A stretch of 64,000 nucleotides of DNA, taken from assembly GCF_040008265.1 (NCBI RefSeq), contig NZ_CP155620.1, positions 186,001-250,000 on the forward strand, read 5' to 3'. The notes below the pieces were generated by a model that was not told the origin of the DNA, did not search any database, and was given only the letters and a program-made list of their open reading frames with translations. The stretch comes from Campylobacter sp. CCS1377 (lineage in GTDB: Bacteria > Campylobacterota > Campylobacteria > Campylobacterales > Campylobacteraceae). The position numbers and the translations under genes were made by a program. Positions within the stretch are counted from its first letter, which is position 1. Each line of letters opens with the position of its first letter. Positions 1 to 7,977 of this stretch are shown one piece after another.

Positions 1-418
1 GGATAGCGTGATGGCTTATTGGACTTTATTTGCTTTTGCAAATTATGGCACTTTTCTATTATTAAGCCTTACAAAGTCAAGTTCTTACGATGCTTTAGCG
101 GCTTTATTTAAATTTAAACCCGTTTTAGCACTTTTATTAGGAATTTTTGTTTTAAGTTTGGCAGGAATTCCGCCTTTTGGTGTATTTTGGGGTAAGGTAA
201 TGATTATGCTAAGAAGCATTGAGGCTGGTTATTGGTATTTAGCTCTTATTATGGCTTTAAGTTCAGCATTGATTGTGTTTGCTTATTTTAAAATTATCAT
301 CTATGCTTTTTTCAAAAAGAATCTTGGCTTTGAGGGTGTTGAAAAACTGCAAATGTCTCAGATTTTGGTTTTAACTTTATCTTTAATTGCCAGTTTATTT
401 TATGTGTTAATCTTGTAA
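1..418 (+). CDS. nuoN: NADH-quinone oxidoreductase subunit N, 3' end (partial)
   Basis: This is the C-terminal part of a multi-spanning membrane protein. The frame is open to the left window edge (first full codon at base 2), so the start lies outside. About 138 residues are present. They hold a conserved-looking motif, FVLSLAGIPPFGVFWGK, typical of the proton-antiporter-like subunits NuoN/M/L, followed by two further hydrophobic helices. NuoN is one of the proton-pumping membrane subunits of respiratory complex I. In Campylobacter the complex takes electrons from a donor other than NADH (family knowledge). The next gene, pflA, begins 19 bases downstream, the nuoN-pflA order I remember from C. 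jejuni. Choosing NuoN over NuoM or NuoL rests on that neighbour and on the terminal position. Confidence 0.85.
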   Translation, partial: DSVMAYWTLFAFANYGTFLLLSLTKSSSYDALAALFKFKPVLALLLGIFVLSLAGIPPFGVFWGKVMIMLRSIEAGYWYLALIMALSSALIVFAYFKIIIYAFFKKNLGFEGVEKLQMSQILVLTLSLIASLFYVLIL

Positions 419-437
419 AATATTGTATAATCTCACA

Positions 438-2810
438 ATGAGAGTTTTAATTTTAATTTGTATAAGTTTTATATATCTTTTTGGCTTTGATTTGGTATTA
501 AATACAGGTAGAGAAAATAACTCTACCTTTGCTATTTTGCATTTAAAAAATGATAAAGAATTTAGTTGTAAAGAGCTTGTTGTTGATGGAAAATCTCATT
601 TCCAGTGCGATATTTTAGGAAATATTGAGCGAGAATTTCAAAATCAAAAATTTGATTATTTTGATTTGGAATTTAAAAAGCAAAATGACAATTTGCAAAT
701 TTTGATTTATCCAAAAATTGAAGCAAAAATGTATATTTTAGATCCGGAGCTTTATGCAAAAACAGATGTTAAAAATACTAAAAATATCAATACATCAAAG
801 AATTTCACCTTTGTTTTTTCAGAAAAAATTGATTTTGTTGATGAACGCGATGGTTTAAATTTTGATATTAAATTTCCACATGAGATTTTACCTTCAATTG
901 GAGCTTTAGATTTGGAATCAAATCCCGTTGTTATTCCACAAAGTGCAGATATTAATACTTATGTGCGTATAAAAAATGAATATGAAAAAAGTAATTATTT
1001 GCAAGTAATTAGCGACGCACAAAATGCTATCAATCGTTACAGTGGCAGTATTTTTATGAGTGAATTTATACTTTATAAATTAAGGGCACAAAATAAACTT
1101 TATACCTATAATGATGAAGATAAAGATCAAGCAGTCTTGGAAGCTATGCTCGAAGAGAGCAAAAATTGGATGCGCACTTTTACGAGTGATAAAAATTTTC
1201 CCGAAATTCTATATTTAAGTATGAGAGCTTATATGGGTCTTAGTCAAAAAAATAATGTTGATTATGTGATCGGCATCTTAAAAAATGAGCATGCGGGAAA
1301 TTATTTTTCAGAGCTTGCACTTTTAGATTATGCAGAATATCTTTATCATTTAGGTAAAAAAGAAGAGGGAATGCTTTTAAATGAGCAAATTTATTATCAA
1401 AGTCAAAATAAAGATTTAGCCAGTCGTGCAGGAGCTTTTTTAGCTAAGTATTACATAGAAAAAAAAGATTATTCTAAGGCTATATCATTTATAAATCTGA
1501 TTTTTGAAGCTAATCCTGCTTATTTTGTTCAAGATAAAAATAGAGCTTTGGATTTAGCAGAGCTTTTAAGTATGCATAAACTTTATAATCTTAGCTCGGC
1601 AATTTACGAAAAGGTTTTTCTTGATTTAAAAACCATAGATCCAGAATATGAAAAAACCTTGAAAAATTTGGCACTTGATCTAAGTCAAACTGCAAGGCAT
1701 CAAGATGCTAAAAAATATCTCGATCTTTATGTGGAAGAATTTATGGATGGAGAATTTATTACAGAAATCAAAGAAGCTTCAGATCGTATATTTTTTGATA
1801 CAGCAGATAATAATTCGACTTTACTGCATGAGCGTTATACGCAATTAAGAGAGCAATACAATAATGAAATTTCTCAAAGAGCTTTAAGTGAAGATGTGAA
1901 ATTGTATTTTAACGAAGGAAATTATTCTAAGGTTTTAGAATTTAAAGATTTAATTGATCAAAGTCAAAATCCAGATGATAAAGGCTATCTTAGTAAAGCC
2001 GCTATTAATAGTCTAAATGCAGAACTTTCAAAAGATGAGTGTATTAAAGCTACAGATCTTTATTTGCGTTTCGAAAGTTATGGGATCATTCAAGGCATTG
2101 ATGGCAAAAAACATATGCTTGAATGTTTGCTTAGAACTTCAAAAATAGACAAGGCTAAAGAATATATCGAAAAAAATTATAATGAAGATAGTATTTATTA
2201 TGGTTTGCAAAAGGCAAATTTATTGCTTGATGATAAAAAATATCAGCAAGTTTTGGATTTAAGCACTCAAATTTTAAATTCGCGAATTTTAAAAAGCGAT
2301 GAGGAAAAATTTAAGGCTTTAAAGTTGAAATTTTTAGCGTATTTAAGAATGGATGATTATAATAATGCGATTAAATCTTTAATGCGTTTAGAAAAATTTC
2401 CTATGAATTATGAAATGGTTGAGCTTTATAATGAATTTGTGACATATTGTAAGGATAAAAATTTGCAAACAAGTATTTTAACTTATGCCACAAAGGCGAT
2501 TGATTATCAAAACTTAAAAGGTGTAAATTTATTCAGCCCACAATTAGAATTTACCTATCTCGATGCTTTGTATAAAGCCCAAAGGTATGATGAAGCTTTG
2601 TTGGTTTTAAAGGATTTGATTAAAATTAAAAATTTAAATGCGGATGAAAAGGCAAGAATTTTTTATACCCAAGCATTGGTTTATGAGAAATTAGCAAATT
2701 TAAATGCACAAAAACAAAGCTTGCAACAGTGTTTGGATTTAAATTCAACTTCAAATTGGAAAAATCTTTGCCAAGATAAAAATCAATTATTAATTGATAA
2801 AAATTTATAA
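438..2810 (+). CDS. pflA: Paralysed-flagellum protein PflA (TPR-rich motor scaffold)
   Basis: A 790-residue exported protein. I chose the ATG at 438 because it starts directly with a signal peptide (MRVLILICISFIYLFGF); a TTG at 423 would only add MYNLT. After about 170 residues of beta-rich sequence the rest is a long alpha-helical array with TPR-like pairs (for example around residues 195-240, 280-420 and 600-790). In C. jejuni PflA is a periplasmic flagellar motor component, forming with PflB the spokes that hold extra stator units. Mutants build flagella that do not rotate (established for the family). It follows nuoN closely, so it is probably read from the upstream nuo transcript or a promoter within nuoN. 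No frameshift is seen and the length matches the family. Confidence 0.9.
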   Translation: MRVLILICISFIYLFGFDLVLNTGRENNSTFAILHLKNDKEFSCKELVVDGKSHFQCDILGNIEREFQNQKFDYFDLEFKKQNDNLQILIYPKIEAKMYILDPELYAKTDVKNTKNINTSKNFTFVFSEKIDFVDERDGLNFDIKFPHEILPSIGALDLESNPVVIPQSADINTYVRIKNEYEKSNYLQVISDAQNAINRYSGSIFMSEFILYKLRAQNKLYTYNDEDKDQAVLEAMLEESKNWMRTFTSDKNFPEILYLSMRAYMGLSQKNNVDYVIGILKNEHAGNYFSELALLDYAEYLYHLGKKEEGMLLNEQIYYQSQNKDLASRAGAFLAKYYIEKKDYSKAISFINLIFEANPAYFVQDKNRALDLAELLSMHKLYNLSSAIYEKVFLDLKTIDPEYEKTLKNLALDLSQTARHQDAKKYLDLYVEEFMDGEFITEIKEASDRIFFDTADNNSTLLHERYTQLREQYNNEISQRALSEDVKLYFNEGNYSKVLEFKDLIDQSQNPDDKGYLSKAAINSLNAELSKDECIKATDLYLRFESYGIIQGIDGKKHMLECLLRTSKIDKAKEYIEKNYNEDSIYYGLQKANLLLDDKKYQQVLDLSTQILNSRILKSDEEKFKALKLKFLAYLRMDDYNNAIKSLMRLEKFPMNYEMVELYNEFVTYCKDKNLQTSILTYATKAIDYQNLKGVNLFSPQLEFTYLDALYKAQRYDEALLVLKDLIKIKNLNADEKARIFYTQALVYEKLANLNAQKQSLQQCLDLNSTSNWKNLCQDKNQLLIDKNL

Positions 2811-2881
2811 TTTCTAATATTTCTTATTTTTATAAAATTAAAATAAATTGTAAGGGTTTTTAGCTTTTAGAAGTTAAAGAG

Positions 2882-2956
2882 TGGTGACCCATACGAGACT
2901 CGAACTCGTGTTACCGCCGTGAAAGGGCGATGTCCTAACCGCTAGACGAATGGGCC
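2882..2956 (-). tRNA. tRNA-Glu (anticodon UUC)
   Basis: Read on the minus strand the sequence starts GGCCCAU and folds into a full cloverleaf. The acceptor stem pairs GGCCCAU with AUGGGUC (one G-U pair). The anticodon arm has the loop CUUUCAC, giving anticodon UUC, and the T arm carries GUUCGAG. The discriminator A is followed by an encoded CCA (2882-2884). It lies alone between pflA and mntP, antisense to both. Confidence 0.95.
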
Positions 2957-3031
2957 AATTTTTAAAATGAAATTGAATTATACAGCTAGTAAGCTTATAA
3001 ACTACTTAAATATACTTTTATTTTATTTTGT

Positions 3032-3037
3032 TATAAT
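3032..3037 (+). promoter_or_regulatory. -10 box for mntP
   Basis: A perfect TATAAT lies 26 bases before the mntP start, after a T-rich stretch. The lack of a clear -35 box is normal for Campylobacter sigma-70 promoters, which rely on an extended, T-rich -10 region. Confidence 0.55.
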
Positions 3038-3062
3038 TTTTCCTTTTTTTATAAGGAAATCA

Positions 3063-3629
3063 ATGGATATTTTAAGTTTAATTTTTCTCGCTTGTGCTTT
3101 AGCTATGGATGCTTTTGCGGTATCTTTGTGCAAGGGTTTTAGTGTAAAAAAATTACAAATTAGGCATTATTTAATCGTAAGTTGTTATTTTGGTGGCTTT
3201 CAAGCTTTAATGCCACTCATAGGATATTTTATAGGAATTTCTTTTAGTGATTTTGTAAAATTTATAGATCATTGGATAGCTTTTATCTTGCTTGGTTTAA
3301 TTGGCGCTAAAATGATAAAAGAAGCCTTAGAAGATGAAAGTTGCGATACAAACTCAAATCAATTTGGCGCTAAAATAATGCTTGGCTTAGCAATAGCAAC
3401 TAGCATTGACGCATTAGCGATTGGCGTGAGTTTTGCTTTTTTGAAAGTGAATTTAATTTTAGCTCTTTTGCTGATAGGATTTATTACCTTTATGTTTTGC
3501 TTGCTTGCCTTAAAAATAGGTAATACCTTTGGGATTTATCTTAAAAGCAAGGCTGAATTTTTTGGCGGTGCGGTATTAATTTTATTAGGATTTAAAATTT
3601 TAATCCAGCATTTATTTTTTGAAGGTTAA
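3063..3629 (+). CDS. mntP: Putative manganese efflux pump MntP
   Basis: A 188-residue inner-membrane protein of the MntP (YebN) family with six predicted helices. The start at 3063 gives the typical N-terminus [21 protein letters not shown]. It follows an AAGGAA ribosome site, whereas the longer open frame from 2967 adds a non-family extension. Two copies of a motif with membrane aspartates are visible: [12 protein letters not shown] near residue 14 and [13 protein letters not shown] near residue 112. This inverted repeat is characteristic of the family and of Mn2+ export. A good -10 box (TATAAT, 3032-3037) lies upstream. The gene converges on exoA across a shared terminator. Confidence 0.9.
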   Translation: MDILSLIFLACALAMDAFAVSLCKGFSVKKLQIRHYLIVSCYFGGFQALMPLIGYFIGISFSDFVKFIDHWIAFILLGLIGAKMIKEALEDESCDTNSNQFGAKIMLGLAIATSIDALAIGVSFAFLKVNLILALLLIGFITFMFCLLALKIGNTFGIYLKSKAEFFGGAVLILLGFKILIQHLFFEG

Positions 3630-3650
3630 AACTATCTTTAAGATAGTTTT
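3628..3650. terminator. Bidirectional terminator between mntP and exoA
   Basis: AAAACTATC and GATAGTTTT form a 9-bp stem around a short loop, giving A-run/T-run flanks on both strands. It sits exactly between two convergent genes and overlaps the last bases of exoA. Confidence 0.75.
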
Positions 3651-4407
3651 AAATATCTATTTCAATTCCTATGGGTGCGTGATCTGAACCAAAAATATCA
3701 TCTCTTATAAAAGCATTTTTAAGTTTATCTTTTAAGCCTTTTGAAATGAAAAAATAATCAATCCTCCAGCCTACATTTCTTTCTCTTGCTTTCATCCTAT
3801 AGCTCCACCACGAGTATTTTTCTTTGATTTCGCCGTTAATTTCTCTAAAAGTATCGATAAATCCAAGCTTTAACAAATCATCAATCCAAGCCCTTTCAAT
3901 AGGCAAAAAGCCTGAAGTATTAGCATTTGCTTTTGGATGAGTAAGATCGATTTCTTTGTGAGCTGTATTTACATCGCCACAGATTATTATCTCAAAACCA
4001 TCTTTTAAAAGCTTGTCTAAATACACCAAAAAATCCGCATAAAATTTCATCTTAAAATTCAAGCGTTCTTCATCTTTTTGTCCATTTGGAAAATAAATAT
4101 TAAAAAGGGTGATATTTTTAAAGCGATGCTCTAAAACTCTGCCCTCTTCGTCATCAAAAAATTCACATTTTTTCACTTCACTATCAAAATTACAAAGACT
4201 CATCACGCCAGAATATCCCGCCCTTTTAGCAGAATTTGAATACATATGCTTAAAAGGATATTCATAAATTTTTTTAGGAAATTTATCTTCGTGTGCTTTG
4301 ATTTCTTGAAAGCCTATAAAATCAATTTCTTCATTTGCTATCCAATCAAGGGCATTTTTATCACAAATCGCTCTTAAGCCATTGACATTCCATGAAAGTA
4401 ATTTCAT
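3649..4407 (-). CDS. exoA: Exodeoxyribonuclease III (AP endonuclease)
   Basis: A 252-residue protein of the exonuclease III / APE1 family, which cuts DNA at abasic sites in base-excision repair. Visible family motifs are MKLLSWNVNGLRA at the N-terminus, FIGFQEIKA (metal-binding Glu near residue 35), ICGDVNTAH (catalytic Asp and Asn near residue 145), WSYRMKARERNVGWRIDYFF (near residue 200) and the terminal GSDHAPIGIEI with the catalytic Asp-His pair. The length is normal. An AAGGATAAAAA ribosome site precedes the ATG. It is divergent from eptC, as I recall for C. jejuni Cj0255c/Cj0256. Confidence 0.95.
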   Translation of the reverse strand: MKLLSWNVNGLRAICDKNALDWIANEEIDFIGFQEIKAHEDKFPKKIYEYPFKHMYSNSAKRAGYSGVMSLCNFDSEVKKCEFFDDEEGRVLEHRFKNITLFNIYFPNGQKDEERLNFKMKFYADFLVYLDKLLKDGFEIIICGDVNTAHKEIDLTHPKANANTSGFLPIERAWIDDLLKLGFIDTFREINGEIKEKYSWWSYRMKARERNVGWRIDYFFISKGLKDKLKNAFIRDDIFGSDHAPIGIEIDI

Positions 4408-4533
4408 TTTTTATCCTTTGCAATTTTCAAAAGTAAAATAATAGCATAATTAATAAAAATTATTACTAACTATTAATTTTTTCTTTTTAAACTTCTTTTT
4501 TTATTTTGATGTTTATTTTGATAAAGGAAATCT

Positions 4534-6084
4534 ATGCCCCAACTTAAAATTTCATGGTTCAAATTTACGCTTTTAAATTCTATTTTAATCACGCTTTTAA
4601 ATTTTAATTTACATTTATTTGTTTATGAAAAATTACAAAATCTATGGCTAACTTTAGTTTTTGTTGTAGCTTACTTTGGCTTGGTGCATGCAATTTTATC
4701 GGTTGTTTTTGTAAAATATTTAACTAAGTTTTTTTCTATTTTTTTTATTGTAGCATCTTGTGTTAGTATTTATTTTATCACTTTTTATGGGGTTTTGATT
4801 GATTCTGATATGATACAAAATGTTGTCCAAACTGATACAAAGGAAGTTTTGGATTTAATTAATTGGCGTGTGGTTGTTTTAAGTTTCGTAGTGCTTGTAT
4901 TTTGCATTTTGATTTCAAGAATTCGTATTGAAAACCCTAGCTTGGGGGGGGGGATTATAAAAATAATGCGAACTAGAATTTTGAGTATATTGCTAGGACT
5001 TTTTGTTTTTTTAATCGCATTTTTGCCTTTAAGCAAGACTTTTATGCCTTTTTTTAGAAATTATAGTGAAATAAGAATGTATAATGTACCTTTTTATCAA
5101 ATTTATGCAGTATATCGTTATTATGTGCGTTTTTTAAAGCCAAAACCTGAATTTAAAATCATAGCAAAAGACGCATTTTTAGAAAATAATAGTACTAAAA
5201 AACTTTTAGTTTTGGTTGTAGGTGAAACCGCAAGGGCTGCAAATTATTCTCTTAATGGATACGCTAAAAATGATACGAATTTTTATACTAAAAAAGAAGG
5301 CGTTGTGTTTTTTAATGACTTTTCATCGTGTGGGACTGCTACGGCAGTAAGCTTGCCTTGTATGTTTTCTTTTTCTAAACGCCAAAATTATTCAAGTGCT
5401 GAATTTGGTGAAAATGCTATGGATATCTTACAAAAAGTAGGTGTAAATGCCACATGGATAGATAATAATTCTGGCGGTTGCAAAGGGGTTTGCGAAAGGC
5501 TTTTGGATAAAAAACAACTTTCGAGTGATTATGATGAGAATTTATTGCCACATTTAAAAGAAAGATTGGCTAATTTAAGTACTCAAAATATCATCGTTTT
5601 GCACTTGCAAGGCTCTCATGGACCAACATATTATAAACGCTATCCTGATGCTTTTAAGAAATTTACACCCACATGTGATACAAATGAGCTTTCAAAATGC
5701 GATAATGAAGCTTTGATTAATACCTATGATAATACTTTGCTTTATACGGATTTTATACTAAGCGAGATTATCAAGCTTTTAAAAGAAATGAGTGATTATC
5801 AAAGTTCTTTGATTTATCTTTCAGATCATGGAGAAAGTTTGGGAGAAAATGGCATATATTTGCACGGAATGCCTTATACTATAGCACCAAAAACACAAAC
5901 ACATATTCCTGCGATTTTTTGGAGCAATGATGAAAATTTAATGGATTTAGCACAAAAACACAAAAACTTAAAACTTTCACAGGATAATCTTTTTAGCACA
6001 CTTTTGGGATATTTTGATGTAAATTCAAGTGTTTATGAGGTAAATTATGATCTTTTAAATCAAGCTTTAAAGGCAAATCAATGA
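4534..6084 (+). CDS. eptC: Phosphoethanolamine transferase EptC, likely phase-variable
   Basis: A 516-residue enzyme that moves phosphoethanolamine from a phospholipid to lipid A. In C. jejuni it also modifies the flagellar rod protein FlgG and N-glycans (family knowledge). The first 170 residues contain about five membrane helices; the rest is a periplasmic sulfatase-fold domain. Catalytic and zinc-site motifs are visible: VVGETARAANYSLNGY (metal-binding Glu near residue 231), CGTATAVSLPCMFS (catalytic Thr near residue 270), LHLQGSHGPTYYKRYP and YLSDHGESLGENGIYLHG. A run of ten G at codons 137-140 lies between the fourth and fifth helices. The present length keeps the frame open. With nine G the frame hits TAA two codons later, and with eleven G it hits TAG about seven codons later. 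It overlaps dgkA by four bases, so switching may also affect downstream translation. Confidence 0.93.
   Translation: MPQLKISWFKFTLLNSILITLLNFNLHLFVYEKLQNLWLTLVFVVAYFGLVHAILSVVFVKYLTKFFSIFFIVASCVSIYFITFYGVLIDSDMIQNVVQTDTKEVLDLINWRVVVLSFVVLVFCILISRIRIENPSLGGGIIKIMRTRILSILLGLFVFLIAFLPLSKTFMPFFRNYSEIRMYNVPFYQIYAVYRYYVRFLKPKPEFKIIAKDAFLENNSTKKLLVLVVGETARAANYSLNGYAKNDTNFYTKKEGVVFFNDFSSCGTATAVSLPCMFSFSKRQNYSSAEFGENAMDILQKVGVNATWIDNNSGGCKGVCERLLDKKQLSSDYDENLLPHLKERLANLSTQNIIVLHLQGSHGPTYYKRYPDAFKKFTPTCDTNELSKCDNEALINTYDNTLLYTDFILSEIIKLLKEMSDYQSSLIYLSDHGESLGENGIYLHGMPYTIAPKTQTHIPAIFWSNDENLMDLAQKHKNLKLSQDNLFSTLLGYFDVNSSVYEVNYDLLNQALKANQ
4944..4953 (+). repeat. Ten-G homopolymer tract inside eptC (slippage site)
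   Basis: Ten consecutive G follow TT in the codons TTG GGG GGG GGG. G runs of 8-12 are the standard phase-variation device of C. jejuni and C. coli, switching by slipped-strand mispairing. This is the only such run in the window; the next longest G/C run I noticed is six. The ON state is the one shown. Confidence 0.9.
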
Positions 6085-6440
6085 AACCAAAATATTCTTT
6101 ATTTAAAAATTCAAGCTATGCTTTAAGCGGTATTAAATTTTTACTCAAAGATGAAAAATCTTTTAGACTAGAAGTTGCAATCACCTTGCCTTTGATAATT
6201 TTTTCATTATTTTTGCCACTAAGTTTTGCAGAGCATTTTATTTTAATTTCTGTTTTAGTATTGATTTTCATAGTAGAAGCTTTAAATTCTGCCATTGAAG
6301 CTTGCGTGGATTTATATACCGATGATTTTCATATTTTAGCTAAAAAAGCTAAAGATTGTGGTAGTGCAGCGGTATTTTTTAGTGTGTGTTTGGCAGTATG
6401 TACTTGGCTTGTGGTACTTTTTAAGGTATTTTTCTTATGA
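6081..6440 (+). CDS. dgkA: Diacylglycerol kinase
   Basis: A 119-residue, three-helix inner-membrane kinase that recycles diacylglycerol to phosphatidic acid. The family signature is present: an N-terminal amphipathic segment (FKNSSYALSGIKFLLKDEKSFRLE) and EALNSAIEACVDLY near residue 68 with the catalytic and metal-binding Glu/Asn. EptC releases diacylglycerol each time it takes phosphoethanolamine from a phospholipid, so the pairing makes metabolic sense (inference). The start overlaps the eptC stop (ATGA), and the next gene overlaps in the same way, indicating translational coupling. Confidence 0.92.
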   Translation: MKPKYSLFKNSSYALSGIKFLLKDEKSFRLEVAITLPLIIFSLFLPLSFAEHFILISVLVLIFIVEALNSAIEACVDLYTDDFHILAKKAKDCGSAAVFFSVCLAVCTWLVVLFKVFFL

Positions 6441-6679
6441 ACGAAAAAATACTTTGCCTTTGCAAAGAAATTCTAGGCAAAAAACGCTTTGAATTGTTAC
6501 AATTTTTATGTGAAAATGCTGATGAAAATGGCTTTATTTTCATAAAAATAAGTGAGTTAGAAGAAAAATTAAACCAAAGCAAGCCTACCATTATCACTAC
6601 TTTTAAATTCTTAGAAGAAAAAAAGCTTTTCAAACGTCTTAAAAATGGACTTTATCAGTTAAAATTTAAAATTGATTAA
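6437..6679 (+). CDS. Small winged-helix protein, putative regulator
   Basis: An 80-residue protein translationally coupled to dgkA by an ATGA overlap. The sequence reads as one winged helix-turn-helix. Helices cover residues 5-25 (FELLQFLCENADENGFIFI) and 30-52 (ISELEEKLNQSKPTIITTF, probably the recognition helix), then a short wing (KKLFKRLKNGLYQLKFKI). There is no sensor domain and no metal-binding cysteine pair. I recall a counterpart at this position in C. jejuni (Cj0258). The target is unknown; control of its own eptC-dgkA operon is a guess. Confidence 0.7.
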   Translation: MNEKILCLCKEILGKKRFELLQFLCENADENGFIFIKISELEEKLNQSKPTIITTFKFLEEKKLFKRLKNGLYQLKFKID

Positions 6680-6691
6680 AACTTTTGAGAA

Positions 6692-7219
6692 TCAATTGAA
6701 ATAAAAAAAGCTTGAAATTTGCTCGACAATTTTATTTTCCAAAGCATCTTGGCAGCGTTTTAAATTGCTAAGATAAGCTGTTCTTGCCACAAGACTGGTT
6801 TTTTGTGTTTGTGTTTTGCTTTCTATTTTTATATTCACTTGCATGATGAAATAGTTTTCAACATACATTTCATAATTATTATATATGGTGTCAAATCCAC
6901 TAAAGAAAAAATCAGCACTGGCTGAACTCATTCTTTGTGCAAAAGAAAATTTTCTAAAATCAACTAAATTGATATACGCGTTATAATCCGCATTATCATC
7001 AATCACTCTAAATCCTAATTCTTGGAATTTTTTCTTAAGGCGATATTCTAAGGTTGTGTTATAATTTGAAGGATTTTTAAAATGAAAAGCTATGCTTTGA
7101 TTTTTCTCACTTTTGATAAAAATTCCTTCATTATTGGTCTGTACAAAAGCTTGCATATTGGCACTCATACAAGCTGTAAAAAAGAGTGCAATACAACAAA
7201 GTAAGATTTTATTCATCAT
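6692..7219 (-). CDS. TraT-like outer-membrane lipoprotein, glycine-zipper segment missing
   Basis: A 175-residue lipoprotein. The signal peptide ends in the lipobox FFTAC, with lipidation expected at Cys17. Two blocks resemble TraT (surface-exclusion / complement-resistance lipoprotein): residues 40-75 (hydrophobic strand, then FQELGFRVIDDNADYNAYINL) and the final 60 residues (FIMQVNIKIESKTQTQKTSL and a following LSNLKRCQDALENKIVEQI). The glycine-rich central segment of TraT is absent, so this protein is about 70 residues shorter. It overlaps the 3' end of the DsbC-like gene (7209-7219) and is the last gene of the selA-selB operon. The similarity was judged by eye; the lipoprotein call is firmer than the family. 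Confidence 0.7.
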   Translation of the reverse strand: MMNKILLCCIALFFTACMSANMQAFVQTNNEGIFIKSEKNQSIAFHFKNPSNYNTTLEYRLKKKFQELGFRVIDDNADYNAYINLVDFRKFSFAQRMSSASADFFFSGFDTIYNNYEMYVENYFIMQVNIKIESKTQTQKTSLVARTAYLSNLKRCQDALENKIVEQISSFFYFN

Positions 7220-7931
7220 CTTTTATAATGGTTGGCACTTGCATTAAGCCTAGGGCTTGATATTTATTATTTAGCTTGATGACTTCAAGTAACTCATTTT
7301 CATTAACGCTTGGATAATCTTTAATATTTGGATCGAAATATTTATTTAAAATAGCAATTTTTTCTTCATCATTTTTTGCACCCTTAATTTCCTTATAAAT
7401 CAAAGCCGCTTTTTCAAAAGCACTTTTATCATGCACTGGAGTTAAGATAAGATGGACTTGATAATCTTTTAAGGTTTGTTTGATACTTTTTAGGTGTTTG
7501 CGACAATAAGGGCATTCAGGATCTGAAAATACATACATTGAGGGTTTAGTTTTGTCTCCTAGACTTATAAGCATTGTTTCTTTTTTAACTTCATTTTTTG
7601 CATTTTTTTCAAAATTGTCTTTTATTTGTTTGATTTTTTCCATTTCAAAGGCTTGTCGGTAAGAAATTTCATTTTTAAGATCTAAAATATCAGGAACTAT
7701 AACAGAATCTTTTGTAAAAGTAATGATTTGCTCTTTAAAATTTTCACTTTGAATATCTAAAATAACACTTTCGAAATTATCAACAGGAATTTTCTCTCTT
7801 TTTATAACAGAAATTTTTACATCAGGTATTTGTGAAGAATAAACTTTAGTATAAAAATCAATAATTTCTTGGTTGCTAGCACCAAAAAGTAAAACATTAG
7901 ATATTAATAAAGCAAGAGTAATTTTTTTCAT
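7209..7931 (-). CDS. Periplasmic DsbC/DsbG-like thiol:disulfide protein
   Basis: A 240-residue exported protein with signal peptide MKKITLALLISNVLLFGAS. An N-terminal part (residues 20-110) resembles the DsbC dimerisation region. The thioredoxin-fold part carries the redox motif FSDPECPYCRKH (active site CPYC, residues about 140-143) and a cis-proline loop GLMQVPTIIKDDE near the end. Such proteins isomerise or reduce disulfides, or pass electrons to periplasmic partners. It sits 46 bases after selB and overlaps the lipoprotein gene. The constant neighbourhood with selAB hints at a role with a periplasmic selenoenzyme such as formate dehydrogenase, but that is inference. I recall the C. jejuni counterpart as Cj1380. 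Confidence 0.85.
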   Translation of the reverse strand: MKKITLALLISNVLLFGASNQEIIDFYTKVYSSQIPDVKISVIKREKIPVDNFESVILDIQSENFKEQIITFTKDSVIVPDILDLKNEISYRQAFEMEKIKQIKDNFEKNAKNEVKKETMLISLGDKTKPSMYVFSDPECPYCRKHLKSIKQTLKDYQVHLILTPVHDKSAFEKAALIYKEIKGAKNDEEKIAILNKYFDPNIKDYPSVNENELLEVIKLNNKYQALGLMQVPTIIKDDE

Positions 7932-7977
7932 TATTTTCCTTAAAAATTTTTATTTTTTTTAATTTTATTATATTTGA

